DNA of 64,000 nt from Hyperoodon ampullatus (GCA_949752795.1 OX457061.1:7375239-7439238), one strand, 5' to 3'. Counted from the first letter of the stretch, positions 43,403-56,209 are shown. Program-made: numbers and translations. Notes: generated from the sequence alone by a model not told the origin.

Positions 43403-44879
43403 TCTTTGAGGTTTTGATTTACATTTCCCTGATGACTAATGATGTTGAGTATCTTTTCGTGTGCTTCTTGGCCATTTGCATATCTTCTTTGGAGAAATGT
43501 CTAGTCAGCTCTTTTGCCTATTTTACATTAGGTTACTTGTCTTTTTATTATTTAGTCATAAATTCTTTATATAGTCTGGATTACTAGTTATTTACCAGAT
43601 ATGTGATTTGTAAATATCTTCTCCCATTCTGTGAGTTGTGTTTCCACTTTCTTGATGGTGCCCTTTGAAGCACAAAAGTTTTTAATTTTGATGAAATCCA
43701 GTTTGTCTATTTTTTCCTCTTGTGCTTATGCTTTTGGTGTCATATCTAAGAAACCATTGCCTAACCCTAAATCACAAAGACTTATGCCTTTATTTTCTCC
43801 TAAGAATTTTATAGTTTTAGCTCTTACATATGCATGCATATTTTTAAAGGACTAAGGGGATACTCACCAAACTGTTAAAGAGTGGTCCCCTCTGGGGAAG
43901 GGAATGAAATTGGGGTTGGGTTAGGGTTTCAATGGGACTTTTCATTTTTTCCACCATATATTTTTGTATTGTTTAGATTTTTTATTTAAACAAGCACATC
44001 TTATTTTGAGAATTCAAAATCAAAAGACTTTTTAAAGGATTCGAAATTGTACAAACATGCTTACACATAGTCAAAGACTAAAAGATACTGTGCAGAACGA
44101 AAACATCCACAAAAGTAGTTATTAGGAGGGTCGTGTCAAGAAAGGGTTCCTCAAGAAAATAGCATCTAAACTGAGACCAGAAGGACGAGGAGTGTGTGCT
44201 GGATATAGATGGGAGCAAGAAAAGTGTTTAGTAGGGAAGAAATTATTTGAGCCTATGGAAGAGAAGAGGATCATTAAAAGAACCAAAATTGCTTTAAACT
44301 GTCTGAATTGGAGAATGAAAGCGTGTGGGGGGGGGGGCAAATAAGGGAAGAGGGTGGGGAGAGAGACAGGGGACAGATCATCCTTGTCTACCTTAAGGGT
44401 TATAAGCAGCGGGGTGCTCTGATCAGATTTATTGGTTTTGGAAAATTCACTGTCGAACTGTGGAGAGAATGAGGGGAGGGAGCCGGGAGTTCTGTTAGGA
44501 GGCTGTTGCAGAAATCCAGAGAAATGATGGTGGACAGAGTCGGACACTACAGGCGGAGGAGGGGAGGGGCTGGTTTGAGAGATCCTTAGGACTTGGCGAC
44601 TGGAAGAGGAGCTGAGGGAAACGCAGGGGCCAAGGCCGACTCCCCATTTCCCAGGTGACAGCCGAGTTGCCTGGAGGGCGCATTAACTAGCTGGAGAAGT
44701 AGCAGCGCGTTTCGGGGGGAAAATGGTGACCGCTTTTGGACGCGTGGGTGCGAGCTACCTGCGGATAAGCCAGGGATAGATGTTCAATAGGCCGCTGGAT
44801 GTAGGGGCTGGCGCTGGAGGCATGTCCGTGCTGACGAGGAAGGTGGAGTCAGTCCGCCCTTAACCATCCCCTGGACTCC

Positions 44880-45480
44880 GGGAAACCGCAAGCTAGAGCG
44901 GGCCCGGAAGCCGGTGTCACCGAGCGGGTCCTCCCCAGCACCCCCAGCCCAGCGAGAGCCCGTGAGAAGCGCGCTGAGGACAGCGGTGGGGACCAACCGC
45001 TCCCTCCTCCACCCGCAGACCCAGCCGGTGTCCGGGAGGGGAGCCGCCGCGGGGCTCCGGAACCTTCGGCCGCCGCCGCCCTCGTTCGCCGCGGGACCAG
45101 TCGGGGGAACCCGTTAGCTGTTGCTAAGGGGCGGCCCCGGAAGTGACGCGCCCCGGGTTTGTTGACAGCGGAGGCGGCGGCAGCTGCAGGCTGCGAGCCT
45201 TAGGAGCCGGATCGGGGGAGGGGCCGGGCCCCGGAGCCAGCACCCGGCGTCCCTCAGCCCCGCCCGCCGCCCTAAGGGCAAGGTAATGGCCACGGAGTCC
45301 CCCCCGGCGCGACCCCCATCCCGCCCCGGGCTCCTGTCCCTGGGACCCCAAGCTCCACCCCTCCGACCCTCGTCTTCCGCAGACCCCGGCCCTAGCCTGA
45401 CTAAATTCCATGCCTCCCCAGCATCTCCCGGGCCGCATCCTCCGCTCCTCCTCGCCGAGGAAGCATCCCGTCCGCTCCCG
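44880..45480 (+). promoter_or_regulatory. ZER1 CpG island, promoter and non-coding exon 1
   Basis: CpG-dense, no TATA. A joined ETS/CRE-like site 'ccggaagtgacgcg' lies at about 45137-45150. A good donor, CAAG|gtaatg, ends a plausible exon 1 at 45282, so the leader probably runs from about 45150 to 45282. The transcription start is not fixed by sequence alone. Confidence 0.65.
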
Positions 45481-45866
45481 GGGCCATAGGATATCTCTGC
45501 GTCCTCCCCCCTTCCCTTCTTGCCTCCGGTGCCTCACCATCGCCGCTGCAACCATTTGCAAAGGTCCATCTCGGCCAGTGGTGGGAGGACTCCCTTCTCT
45601 ACCCCTGCTGCCAGGTCTGAGAAACATGCCTTTAAAAGTGAGCACCCTTCCTCCAGAAAGAAAATGACGCCCTGTCGCATGCCCCTACAAAATGGGGGAT
45701 AGATGCAGGGCTGAAAGAGGCGGCCTCTGCCCCTCCTACCTGTTGGATGAGCTTAAGTTTCCCCAAAGCAGTGCTTGAAAGCTCAGGGATGACAAGGCGC
45801 GGGGAAACCCAACAGGGTGGCAAAGGGATGGGGTGGTAGCAAACCTGAGGGCCAAGGGAGCCTGAT

Positions 45867-45935
45867 AGGTGAGTTGAAAGTGAAACTGACTGCTGGCTGC
45901 TATAGCTCTGTGGGTGGAACTTGACTTGGCTGCTT
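45867..45935. repeat. 69-bp inverted duplication, arm A
   Basis: Begins 'aggtgagttgaaagtgaaac'. Reverse complement of 46795-46863 with 2 mismatches in 69 bp. Confidence 0.95.
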
Positions 45936-46212
45936 TTTGGCCCAAGGAGTCCAAGACTTCCAGTCTTTGTGCCTGTCAGCACATTTGATTTTTAAATCAG
46001 AGGGGGAATGCCTGATGCCTCCATGGAGAAATCACCCCATACGATCTTTCCCACAGAATGTTTCTCTTCAGGGTTCAAACTGGTTAGAATGAGCATTGAG
46101 GACAGCTTTGAAAAGGGTCACAGGAGAGTGTACTTAGGGCAGGAGGTGGTTGCCAGTGGTGAGGGGGTCTCTCTGTTTCAGTTCACTAGTTCATTCAGCA
46201 AATCAGAAATAC

Positions 46213-46254
46213 ATGTAAGGTGGAGAAAAATATATGTAGGGTGGAGAAAAATAG
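46213..46254. repeat. 2 x 21-bp tandem repeat
   Basis: Units at 46213-46233 and 46234-46254 share 'gtggagaaaaata' and differ at 2 positions. Confidence 0.9.
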
Positions 46255-46794
46255 AGCAGGAAGGGCCACAGTAAGGGCCAGAGAGTGGGGTTGGCCTTTT
46301 TATAGAGGGTGGTCAGAGAAGGGCTCTAATAAGGTGATATCTGAGCAAAGACCTGAAGGGAGGGAGGGAGCAAGCCATGCAGCAAGCGCAAAGGTCCTGA
46401 GGTAGTATATCTGATGATTTTTTAAAAACAGCGGGAGGACAATAGGGCTGGAGCAGAGTGAAGGAGAGGAAGAGTGGTTGACAAGGAAGTCAGAGAAGAG
46501 TAGGGGCCAGATATTGGTGGGGAGGATATCAGGGGCTGTTCATGTGATGCAGGGTCACAGGGTGTCTAATGGGGCACCCTTTCAGAACTGTATTAATTTG
46601 AAGTGTCTGGTGTTCAGAGAAAATATGTTCTAGATGACAAATGGACATTGTGCTCTGGCCTGGCATTGTAAGTACCCTTTCTCCACCTTTATAATGGCCA
46701 CTGATGGAATAAATTTTAAAGGGACTGCCATAGAACACTGTAGTTAAATCTGGTCATGCCACTTGCTTTTTGGTTTTGAGAACTTGGGTAAGTC

Positions 46795-46863
46795 AAGCAG
46801 CCAAGTCAAGTACCACCCACAGAGCTATAGTAGCCAGCAGTCAGTTTCACTTTCAACTCACCT
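46795..46863. repeat. 69-bp inverted duplication, arm B, inside a MIR-like repeat
   Basis: MIR-like text 'aacttgggtaagtca' runs up to this arm and resumes after it ('cctcatctgtaaaatagg'), so the arm looks inserted into the MIR. Confidence 0.85.
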
Positions 46864-49347
46864 TTTCCCACCTCAACGTCCTCATCTGTAAAATAGGGTT
46901 GTTAGGCTAAATGAGAGGTCATGCACTGAAGCGCTTAGTGCATTATTTAGCACATATTAAATCCTCAGGACATTGCAGGTATGCCGATGGCAATGACAAT
47001 GGTGAGGAAATACTTGCATGTGTCTACCTCAAAGCCTTTCTTTTTAGCACCAGCTGATGATGTCACCAGCTGTTGGCTGCCTCCCTGAACTAGTAGAATT
47101 TTGGAGAACAGTGGGGGAGACAAAGTGGAAACTTGCTCTCACCCCTCAGTGGGAACAGTGGTTGCACATCACTGTCATGGTGGCTTGGTCCTGTCTTTTT
47201 TCACACCAGTGGAAGGTTATGGGGGCTTTTTTTTTTTTTTAAAGAGCAAGCAAATCCCTATTCTGCCATATAATATAGGCTAAATGATGGTGTTGAAATA
47301 AACATGACATGGAGACGGGTTGGGAAGGGCAGTATATGTTGGCTCTATTTGTGTGGTTGGGTTGTGTGTGGCAGATTTGCTGGAGACTGTTGATCCTAGA
47401 TGTGCCCAGCAGAGGCTGAGATTTTGCAGCATGTCTTATAGGGAGTGGAACAATGGTTGCTCTTTCTCCTCAACCCCCAAGCCTGGACTATGTCATCAGG
47501 CCTGGGTCATAAGCTGAGCAGGGCAGCTGGGCCAGAGGATTTGAAAATGAAAAGTCAGAACACACCAACGCTGAGAGCCAGGGTGCTGGAGCCGGTTGTT
47601 GTGGGTAGAAGCGTGGACTAGTCATCTGGGGAGCTGGGTTCAGGGCCGGCTCTGCTATGGTTCACTGTGTGAACTTGGGCAAGTCCTATCCCCTGTCTGT
47701 GCCTCAGTTTTCCTATCTCTACACTAACTGAAGGCTACTGGGAGGATGAAAGAACTCGGTGCATTCTAAAGCTCTCTACAAAGGTTAAAAACAGTTCTTG
47801 TTATCATTAGCACCACCAGGATTCTGCGACTTATTTTTGTACAGAAGGCTTCAGTACCTCCGCTGTTCTTGACCCCTGAAATGCGAGTTCAGAGACCCCT
47901 GTTGGATCATTTACTTTGAGACAAACATCCTGTATCTGGTTCAATCACTGAAGCTGATTTTCCAGCTTCAGAAATGAGCAGAAGGATCTCTCCAAGCATT
48001 ATTCTTAGGAAATCACTCTATAATTATTGGTTACCACCTTCTTGCCATTATTTCATGGCATCTGCTCAGCAACTCCATGTGGTAGGTTTGCAACCCATTG
48101 ACAGATAAGGACCCTGATGAATATTGAGGCTGGTAAATATTGCCTGGGGACCTCATGGAGCTGAGGCTCCTTCACCCGCAACCAACCAGTCATGCACTCA
48201 CTGTGTCATGGAGACCCCATGGGTCACACTAGGTCTTGTCCTCAGGAAGCTTCTAGTCCTGTGGTCAAAAAATGATATATGCCTGTACACTAGTTACCGG
48301 TGATGCCCGATCATCTATGCTCAGTGCCCAGGACCCTCCAGGTTGTAAGCAGGCAAAGGCTTATGCCGCAGAAGGGAGACCTGAGGCTTGGAGAAACAGT
48401 TCCTGCCCATAGCATAATGGTGGAGAGAGCCAGGCACTTACTGGGGGACTTGGGCACATCATTGCACATATTTGAACCATAGTTTCTTCATCTGGAAAAC
48501 AAAATAGTATGTCCTTATAGGTTATTTGTGGCTTCAATGAAAACATGCATGGAAAGCTCAGAATTCTGGGCCTCAAACTAATGAATACATGTATGCATAC
48601 TGATATGTACATATAGACCCTTGTACATAGACATAGTCTATGGCCGTTCACGTCACCACTGAGTCTCAGCTGCCTCATCTGTAAGTTGTCGATTATAATT
48701 CCTGCCTCATGTATTTGTTGGGAGAATTAAGTGAGTTAATGCACATGGAGTACTTAGCAGAGTCCTTGGAATACGGTGCTCAGTATGGCTGTGATCACTG
48801 TTTGACTGCCAGCCTGGAACCCAGGTATCCCCAAGGCCCTCTGCCTCCAAGTGGCACCAGTGAGGGGTGATGCACATTCCCCCCTCATATCTTCCTAACG
48901 TAACCCACCCTGCAGATGAGTCTGTGCAAGTCAGTGACCCCCTGGGATGCCCTCAGATCCTCAACTGCACCCCTGCCCCCAGGGGGCCCCTGGCACTTGC
49001 CTTGGTTCCCTTCACATCAGCCTCCCACCCCCAATATCTGGCCTGTGATCCACTCCCTCCTGGAAAGCTTCCAGCCTCTGTAAATAGGATATTTGTTTGG
49101 GTTTTCCCCCTGCTCCTGGGTTAATATTTCACAGGGTGGGTGCCGCTCCAAGGCTCAGAGCTTCTGGCTCCCTCAGCCGACAGAGAGGCTGGGGGTCAGG
49201 ACACTGGGGGGTCCCATGCTCCCTCCTCTGGGCCTCACATTCTCTTCCCCCTACATTGGATGGTCAGAAGACTGGATGGTTTGGTGAGAAGCACGGGTTT
49301 GGTTTAGGTTTGGATTGTGTCCCACTCTTGTTAGTTGTGTGATTTTA

Positions 49348-49686
49348 TTTATTTATTTATTTTTGGCTGTGTTGGGTCTTCACTGCTGAGCGTGGGCTTT
49401 CTCTAGTTGTGGCGAGTAAGGGCTACTTTTCGTTGCGGTGTGTAGGCTTCTCATTGCGGTGGCTTCTTTTGTTGCAGAGCACGGGCTCTAGGCACGCGGG
49501 CTTCAGTAGTTGTGGCACGCGGGCTCAGTAGTTGTGGCTCGTGGGCTCTAGAGCACAGGCTCAGCAGTTGTGGCGCACGGGCTTCGTTGCTCCGCGGCAT
49601 GTGGGAACTTCCCAGACCAGGGCTCAAACCCATGTCCCCTGCATTGGCAGACGGATTCTTAACCACTGCACCACCAGGGAAGTCCC
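49348..49686 (-). mobile_element. Long CHR-type SINE, antisense
   Basis: ATTT tail to 'ccaccagggaagtcc'. Perfect target-site duplication tagttgtgtgatttta at 49332-49347 and 49687-49702. Confidence 0.95.
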
Positions 49687-50799
49687 TAGTTGTGTGATTT
49701 TAGACAAGCCTCAGTGTCTTCGTCAGAAAACGGGGTAACAGTCTCTACCTCACGGTTTTTTAGTGTGATAGCTCAGGCAAGAACAAACCTTTGTTCTTTT
49801 ACCTGCCAGGCACAGGCCGGGCCCTGAGGCTCCAGGAGTGTGGGAGCGGAAAGTGTTCTTGTCCTCCTGGAGCTTGTGGGCTGGGGGAGGGGTCGTTAGG
49901 CAGATTGTTATATAAGTGATGAATTAGCCGCAAGCACAGGATCCTAGGCAATGTCGTCTGTTGGTTAAGTTAGAGACTATATGAAATAAACCCCTTAAGG
50001 AGCTCAGACTGGAAGCAACCAACTTGGAGGTGGCTCTGCTATTCGCTCTCCACTGCTCCCCACCCCCAAGGATGTCATAGCTCATGGTGGATCCAGGCAA
50101 GAGACGGGATGGAGAAAGACACCGGGTTCTTCTTACTGTGTGCTCTTCTGTCATTATCAGAGTTCCCTCCATCTCCCGTTGCCAGAATCCCAGATGGCTG
50201 GTGCCTGCCACAAGAATGAGAAACCCTAGGGGCTGGGCATGGGGTGGGTAGGGATGGCCACCTCTGGCCGGTGCCAGGCTGTAGCTGGAAGGGGCCCAAG
50301 TGGCAGGGTGCTCTGGCCCCCAGGCCTCCAGCCTTGGTGCCAAGACAGATGGCTCCTTCCTCCTCCAGCTCACGCCAGCCCCCTGCAGCAGGGTCAGCAC
50401 TGCGAAAAGGTGGTTAGCAGATCTGTGCCATCTGCCCGGGTTATCTTTTGGAGGCTTTTGGTGATCTTGGCGGCTGACAAGGTGGTGTTTCTTCCACCTG
50501 GGGAGCAGGGTTAGGGCAGAGTGGCTACCTGGGTGACTGGGCTCATCCTGCAGAAAGGGCAAAGCCCCTGGCGGCTGTCTCATCCATAGTGGTGAGGGTT
50601 CCACTGTGGCCACTGGGTGCCCAGCACTGTTCTGGGCATGGTAGGCAGGGGGAATCTGAGAGCGTGCCTCTCCTCCCAGGTTCCCTGCATGTGCTGCAAC
50701 CCTACAACGTGTCAGGCCCACACGGGGTGTGCAGCCCCTTGTTCAGCCAATAGTCGTGGTATTGGGCCCATGGTGCCAGTGTCCCACACCCTCTGCCCT

Positions 50800-51130
50800 T
50801 TCAGCCTGTGAGCATCTTATCCTTCTTCCTGGAATGCCTTTCCCTTCTCTCCCCGCCACCGGAGTGAACTATGACTCATCTTTTGGGTCGCTGCTGAAAT
50901 GTCACTTCCAAGGACGCCTGCCCTGACTCCCCAGTCCAGGGCAGGTCCCCTGGCACGGGCACCCAGAGTCCCAGCTCCCACCCTCTCCTTCAGAGCACTG
51001 GGCCCAGTTACATGGCATGGGTTTGTGTGTTTCTTAAGTGATCTGTCTCGCTCCAGAGCCAGTGTGCTCCACGAGGGCAAAGACCTTGTCTGGTTTCGCT
51101 CACCCTTGTGCTCAATAGACAGTAACCCTG
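50800..51130. mobile_element. L2-like LINE fragment
   Basis: 'gctgaaatgtcacttccaag' and 'ccacgagggcaaagaccttg' are L2-type blocks. From memory of the family. Confidence 0.55.
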
Positions 51131-53198
51131 GGCTAAGTACAGGGATGATGTCAGAGGAGACAGCCCGGTTCCTGCCCTCGTGCAGCAGGCCGTCTGGCAG
51201 GGAAGCTGGATAATTAAAACAGCATCAGTCCTAAATGTTTGTTGTTATGGTAGGGCCTGTGGGGGCACACAGCAAGAGCACCCTGGCGGGTCAGGGAAGG
51301 CTTCCTGGAGGAAGTGACACTAAGGCCTGAGGGTGCATAGACATCAGCTGAGTCAAGAGGAGAGTTCAAAGGTAGTGTGGGCTGGAGTGGTTGGGAGATG
51401 CTTCCTGGAAGAGGGACATGAATGTGTTTTGGGGGTTAGGAGCAGTATTTAGAACAGAAAGTGGATGACCAAAGGTCCGAAGGTGACCTTGTGCCTCTGG
51501 CCTATTGCCAGTACAACGAAGGAGGCCAGTTCAGCGGGAGTAAGGGGTCAGGGGGTGGTGAGTAGGCCGCAGAGCTGGTCCCACTTCTGGAAGCCCTGGG
51601 TGACTGCTCGAAGAGATTGGACTTGGCAGTTTCCAGCAGGGTGCGTCTCCCTGCCAGCGGTGCTCCTTCTGGGTCAAGATCTGAAAGTGAGTGCAGGCAA
51701 AGGGAGGCCATGCCCAGGGTCCAGGCAGCCTGTTTCTTGTGCTTTTCCTCGAGGGTGTCATGGCACCACTGGGGCAGCTGGCACAGTGGGCCTCGTGGCA
51801 GGAGACCCAGGCCTGAGAAGCAAGGGCCTGGAGCTGGGCAGGAACAGACCTTGCTCTAGGGCCCAGGGCAGGTGAGGTAGGAGAAAGGGATGATGATGGT
51901 GAAAGCTGCCTTTTAGTGAGCAGTTACTATGTGCCAGGCACCACGCTAAGCCCTTTCTGTATTGTTCCGTGTCCATCTGCACACAGTGTTCTCTATTTTA
52001 GAGAAGAAACTGAGGCACAGAGATGAAGACACTTGCCCAAGTTCACCGGCTCTTAAGCAGCAGGGCTGAGAATTGGAGCTGGGTTGGCCTGGCTCCAGAG
52101 CTCTTAGAGCACGGTCACCAGTGAGTGGTGCTGCCAGCATTTATAACTGGCCATTGCAAAGGGCACAGTGTTCTGTGGCCGCCCACTCGGTTTCCTGAGC
52201 AGCCTGGAAGGCTCATATGTGGACTAGGAGGCTCCAAGAAGCCAGGGGCAAACTGAACTCCTGCATAACCCTCCAAGAGATGAGGTTCACATGCCAGTTT
52301 GGACAGAGTAGCCCCTCTCTCTGAGCTTGAGTTTCCTCATCTGTAAGGTGGGCTCATAACCACCATTTGTTGCGCACTGAGTCATCTCAAGCTTGAGATG
52401 AGGCATTTTCCCAACAGCCCTGTGAAGTGGGGATTGTTGTCCCCATTTTCCAGGTGAGGAAACTGAGGTCCAGAGAGGTTAAGTAATATACCCGTGAATT
52501 GTGGAACTGGATTGAAACATAGATCTGTCTAACCTAGAGCCTTCACTTAAAAGAAAAAAAAGCAATAGCTATTGAAGGATAATATAGATAAGGAAAGGAC
52601 CACAAAGCATGAGCAGACAGTTTGATGAATTTCCACAGGTGTACACACCTGTCCCAGCCCTCCCAGAGGGTCCCCTGCCACTTTCTAATTACTGCCTCCC
52701 TGCAAGGGTAATCACCACCCTTACTTCTAACACCATAGATTCATTTTGCCTATTTTTTCCCCTTTGTGATGTAAACTCTCATAGGAAAATGGTTTGGGAC
52801 TAATTCCTGACTGTCCTCAGGTCTACAAATGGTGGATTGTTTTCTATCTTGTTCACTCAACTTGAATGTGAAGGTTCAGTTTTCATTCTCTCCTAGCCAC
52901 TTATTGTAGCTGAGGATGCATAGTCAGTTAGATCGTTACTTAGCTGAACCCCGAATTCCTTTTAAACGTGGACCTCTTTGGTGTCCAGGCCATTTTCTTA
53001 ACTTTTTGTTGAATCGCAATATACATTTTTAAAAGTGCACACGTCATAATATACAGCTCCCTGAATATTCACAAAGTGCACACGCCTGTATGCCCAGCAC
53101 TCAGATAAGGGACTAGAAGCTTCTTAGCTCTGAACCAAACCCCCAAAGTAACCGCAGTCCTGACTTCTGCCACCACAGATTAGATTTTCCTGTTTTTT

Positions 53199-53321
53199 GT
53201 TTGTTTGTTTTTTTGCCGTGCCACCCGGCATACAGGATCTTAGTTCCTTAGCCAGGGATCGAACCCATGCCCCCTGCAGTGGAAGTGTGCAGTCCTAACC
53301 ACTGGACTACTGGGAAGTCCC
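53199..53321 (-). mobile_element. Short tRNA-derived SINE, antisense
   Basis: Perfect duplication agattttcctgtttttt at 53182-53198 and 53322-53338. Confidence 0.93.
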
Positions 53322-54040
53322 AGATTTTCCTGTTTTTTAACTTAAGGGAGTAAAACATAAATGGATTCATTCAGTATATGAGTATACACTCTTTTGCGTT
53401 TGGCTCCCTTCACTAGATGTTGTGAGGTCCGTCCAAGCTGTTGTGAGGTGGTACATTCTTACTGCTGTGTAGTGTTCCATCGGTGAGTGGACTGTGATAT
53501 TCATTCTCATGTCAGTGGATATTTAGGTTCTGTTCTGTTAGGAATAGCACTGCTGTGGACATTTTGTCTGTGTCTTTTTGTGAACATGTATATGCATTGC
53601 TGATGGGTGTATATCTGGTAGTGGAGCTGCTGAACACTGAACATATGTGTTTGTTCAGCTTTAGTAGATAGTGTCACACAGTATTCCAGTTACACTCCCA
53701 GTTCACACCAATTCACACTCCCACCAGCAGTGTGGGTAACTTCCCCTCGTTCCATAGCTTCACTATAACTCAAGCTGGGTGTTGCCTGTATTACTGTTGT
53801 TTCCAATGGAGCCTTTCTGGTGGGTGCAAAATGGTATCTTATTATGGTTTTCCTTTCCTTTATGTTTATTGTCCATTTCTTTATCCTTTATGAAATGCCT
53901 GTTCAAGTCCTTTGCCTATTTTTTAACTGGATGCTATGTCCTGATCCGTAGAAGTTCTTTATATATTCTGAATACAAGCCTTTTGTTGGATATATTATTG
54001 GAAACGTCTTCTAGTTTGTGGCTTGCCTTTTCTCTTTCTT

Positions 54041-54395
54041 TTTTTTCCTATTTTTATAAATTTATTTATTTATTTATTTATTTATTTTTGGCTGCGTTGG
54101 GTCTTCGTTGCCCAGTTGTGGCAAGCGGGGGCTACTCTTCGTTGCGGTGTGTGGGCTTCTCATTGCGGTGGCTTCTCTTGTTGTGGAGCCTGGGCTCTAG
54201 GTGCATGGGCTTCAGTAGCTGTGGCACGTGGGCTCAGTAGTTGTGGCTCGCGGGCTCTAGGGCACAGGCTCAGTAGTTGTGGTGCACAGGCTTAGTTGCT
54301 CCATGGTATGTGAGATCTTCCCAGACCAGGGCTCAAACCCGTGTCCCCTGGACTGGCAGGTGGATTCTTAACCACTGCGCCACCAGGAAGGTCCC
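54041..54395 (-). mobile_element. Long CHR-type SINE, antisense
   Basis: ATTT tail to 'gcgccaccaggaaggtcc'. Perfect 19-bp duplication cttgccttttctctttctt at 54022-54040 and 54396-54414. Confidence 0.95.
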
Positions 54396-55094
54396 CTTGC
54401 CTTTTCTCTTTCTTAATGGTACCTTTTGATGAAAAGAATATTAAATTTTGAGGCAGTCCTATTTATCAGTTTCTCTCTATGGTTTTTTTGTGATATTTAA
54501 GAAATTATTGCCTACTCTAAAATCATAAAGATATACTCCTATGTTTTCTTCTAGAAACCTATCATTTTACCTTTCACGTACAGGTCTGTGGTCCACGTCA
54601 AATTAACTTTTGTGTGTATATGAACGAAGGTTCTTCACTTCAGCGCATATCAGTTTATCATTTTTCCCTTATGAGTCCTACTTAAGAAATCTTTACCTAT
54701 CTCAAGGTCATGAAGTAGTAGGAGACTTCACTTTTTTTTATTGAGGTATAGTTCATCTACAATATTATATGTTACAGGTGTACAACATGCTGATTCACAA
54801 TTTTAAAGGTTACACTTCATTTATAGTTACTATAAAATATTGGCTATATTCCCTATGTTGTACAATATATCCTTAGAGACTATTTATTTTATACATGATA
54901 GTTTGTACCTCTTACTCCCCTACCCCTGTCTTGCCCCTCCCCGTTCCCTCTCCCAACTGGTAACCACTAGTTTTTTCTCTATTTCTGTGAGTCTGTTTCC
55001 TTTTTGTTATATTCACTAGTTCTATTTTTTACATTCCACATGTAAGTGATATCATACAGTATTTGTGTTTCTCTGTCTGATGAGAGCTTACTTT

Positions 55095-55279
55095 TTAAAA
55101 AAATTAATTTATTTATTTGGCTGTGCTGGGTCTGATTTGCAGCACACGGGATCTTCATTGCCTCGTGTGGGATCTTTAGTTGCAGCATGCGGGATCTAGT
55201 TCCCTGACCAGGGATCGAATCCGGGCCCCCAGCATTGGGAGCATGGAGTCTTAACCACTGGACCACCAGGGAAGTCCCA
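55095..55279 (-). mobile_element. Short tRNA-derived SINE, antisense
   Basis: ATTT tail to 'ccaccagggaagtccc'. Flanked by 'gagcttacttttt' (about 55085) and 'gaccttactttttt' (about 55281). Confidence 0.88.
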
Positions 55280-55289
55280 AGACCTTACT

Positions 55290-55648
55290 TTTTTTTAAAA
55301 AATAAATAAATTTATTTATTTATTTTTGGCTGTGTTGGGTCTTCGTTGCTGCGTACAAGCTTTCTTTAGTTGTGGTGAGTGGGGGCTACTCTTTGTTGTG
55401 GTGCGCGGGCTTCTCATTGTTGTGGCTTTTCATTGTGGAGCACGGGCTCTAGGCACGCAGGCTTCAGTAGTTGTGGCACGTGGGCTCAGTAGTTGTGGCT
55501 TGCGGGCTCTAGAGCTCAGGCTCAGTAGTTGTAGTGCACGGGCTTAGTTGCTCCGCGGCATGTGGGATCTTCCCAGGCCAGGGCTCGAACCCATGTCCCT
55601 TGCATTGGCAGGCAGATTCTTAACCACTGCGCCACCAGGGAAGCCCAA
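55290..55648 (-). mobile_element. Long CHR-type SINE inserted in the previous SINE's duplication
   Basis: Complete copy ending 'ccaccagggaagccc'. 'caagaccttactttttt' occurs on both sides (about 55279 and 55647), so two SINEs used the same site in turn. Confidence 0.9.
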
Positions 55649-55990
55649 GACCTTACTTTTTTAATAACAGTTTTATTGAGCTGTAATTCCTATGCCATAC
55701 AGTTCATCTATTTAAAGTAGACAATTCAGTGGGTTTCGGGGATATTCACAAAGTTGTGCAACCATCACCACCGTCAATTTTAGAACATTTTCTTCCCCCA
55801 AAAAATAAATCCACAGCCATTAGCAGTCACTCCCCATCCCCACCGTCCCCCCACAACCTCTTAGCCCCAGGCAACCACTAATCTACTTCTGTCTCTGTAG
55901 GTTTGCCTGTTCTGGCTAAACATTTCATACAAATGGAATCATAAAATATGTGGCCTTTTGTGACTTGTTTCTTTCACTTAGCATAACGTT

Positions 55991-56209
55991 TTTCTTTTTC
56001 TTTTTTTTTTTTTTTTTGCGTTATGTGGGCCTCTCACTGTTGTGGCCTCTCCCGTTGCGGAGCACAGGCTCCGGACGCGCAGGCTCAGCAGCCATGGCTC
56101 ACGGGCCCAGCCGCTCCGCGGCATGTGGGATCTTGCCAGACCGAGGCACGAACCTGTGTCCCCTGCATCGGCAGGCGGACTCTCAACCACTGCGCCACCA
56201 GGGAAGCCC
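55991..56209 (-). mobile_element. CHR-2 SINE, antisense
   Basis: Poly-T and 'gcgttatgtgggcctctcac' to 'ccaccagggaagccc'. Target-site duplication tagcataacgtt at 55979-55990 and 56210-56221. Confidence 0.95.

Larger units (their letters stand above)
40981..43860 (-). mobile_element. Several L1 3'-end fragments, antisense, with SINE insertions
   Basis: Repeated blocks such as 'gctgctatgaacat', 'ttcatccatgtttcca' and 'caaggttcatccatg' recur in related but diverged copies (about 41185-42250, 42270-43220, 43403-43860). Three SINEs interrupt them. None codes. Confidence 0.65.
37991..44879. other. TBC1D13-ZER1 spacer
   Basis: No gene is seen. It contains a SINE cluster (38464-39319), A-rich sequence (about 39610-39770), an ancient repeat (about 40100-40400), SINEs at 40442, 41044, 41906 and 43230, and L1 3'-end copies (40981-43860). 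The stretch 44000-44880 is unrecognised and becomes GC-rich towards ZER1. Confidence 0.7.
52590..54720 (-). mobile_element. L1 3'-end fragments, antisense
   Basis: Diverged L1-type blocks ('ttgaatcgcaatatacattt', 'cactcccaccagcagtgtgg'), split by the SINEs at 53199-53321 and 54041-54395. Not coding. Confidence 0.6.
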
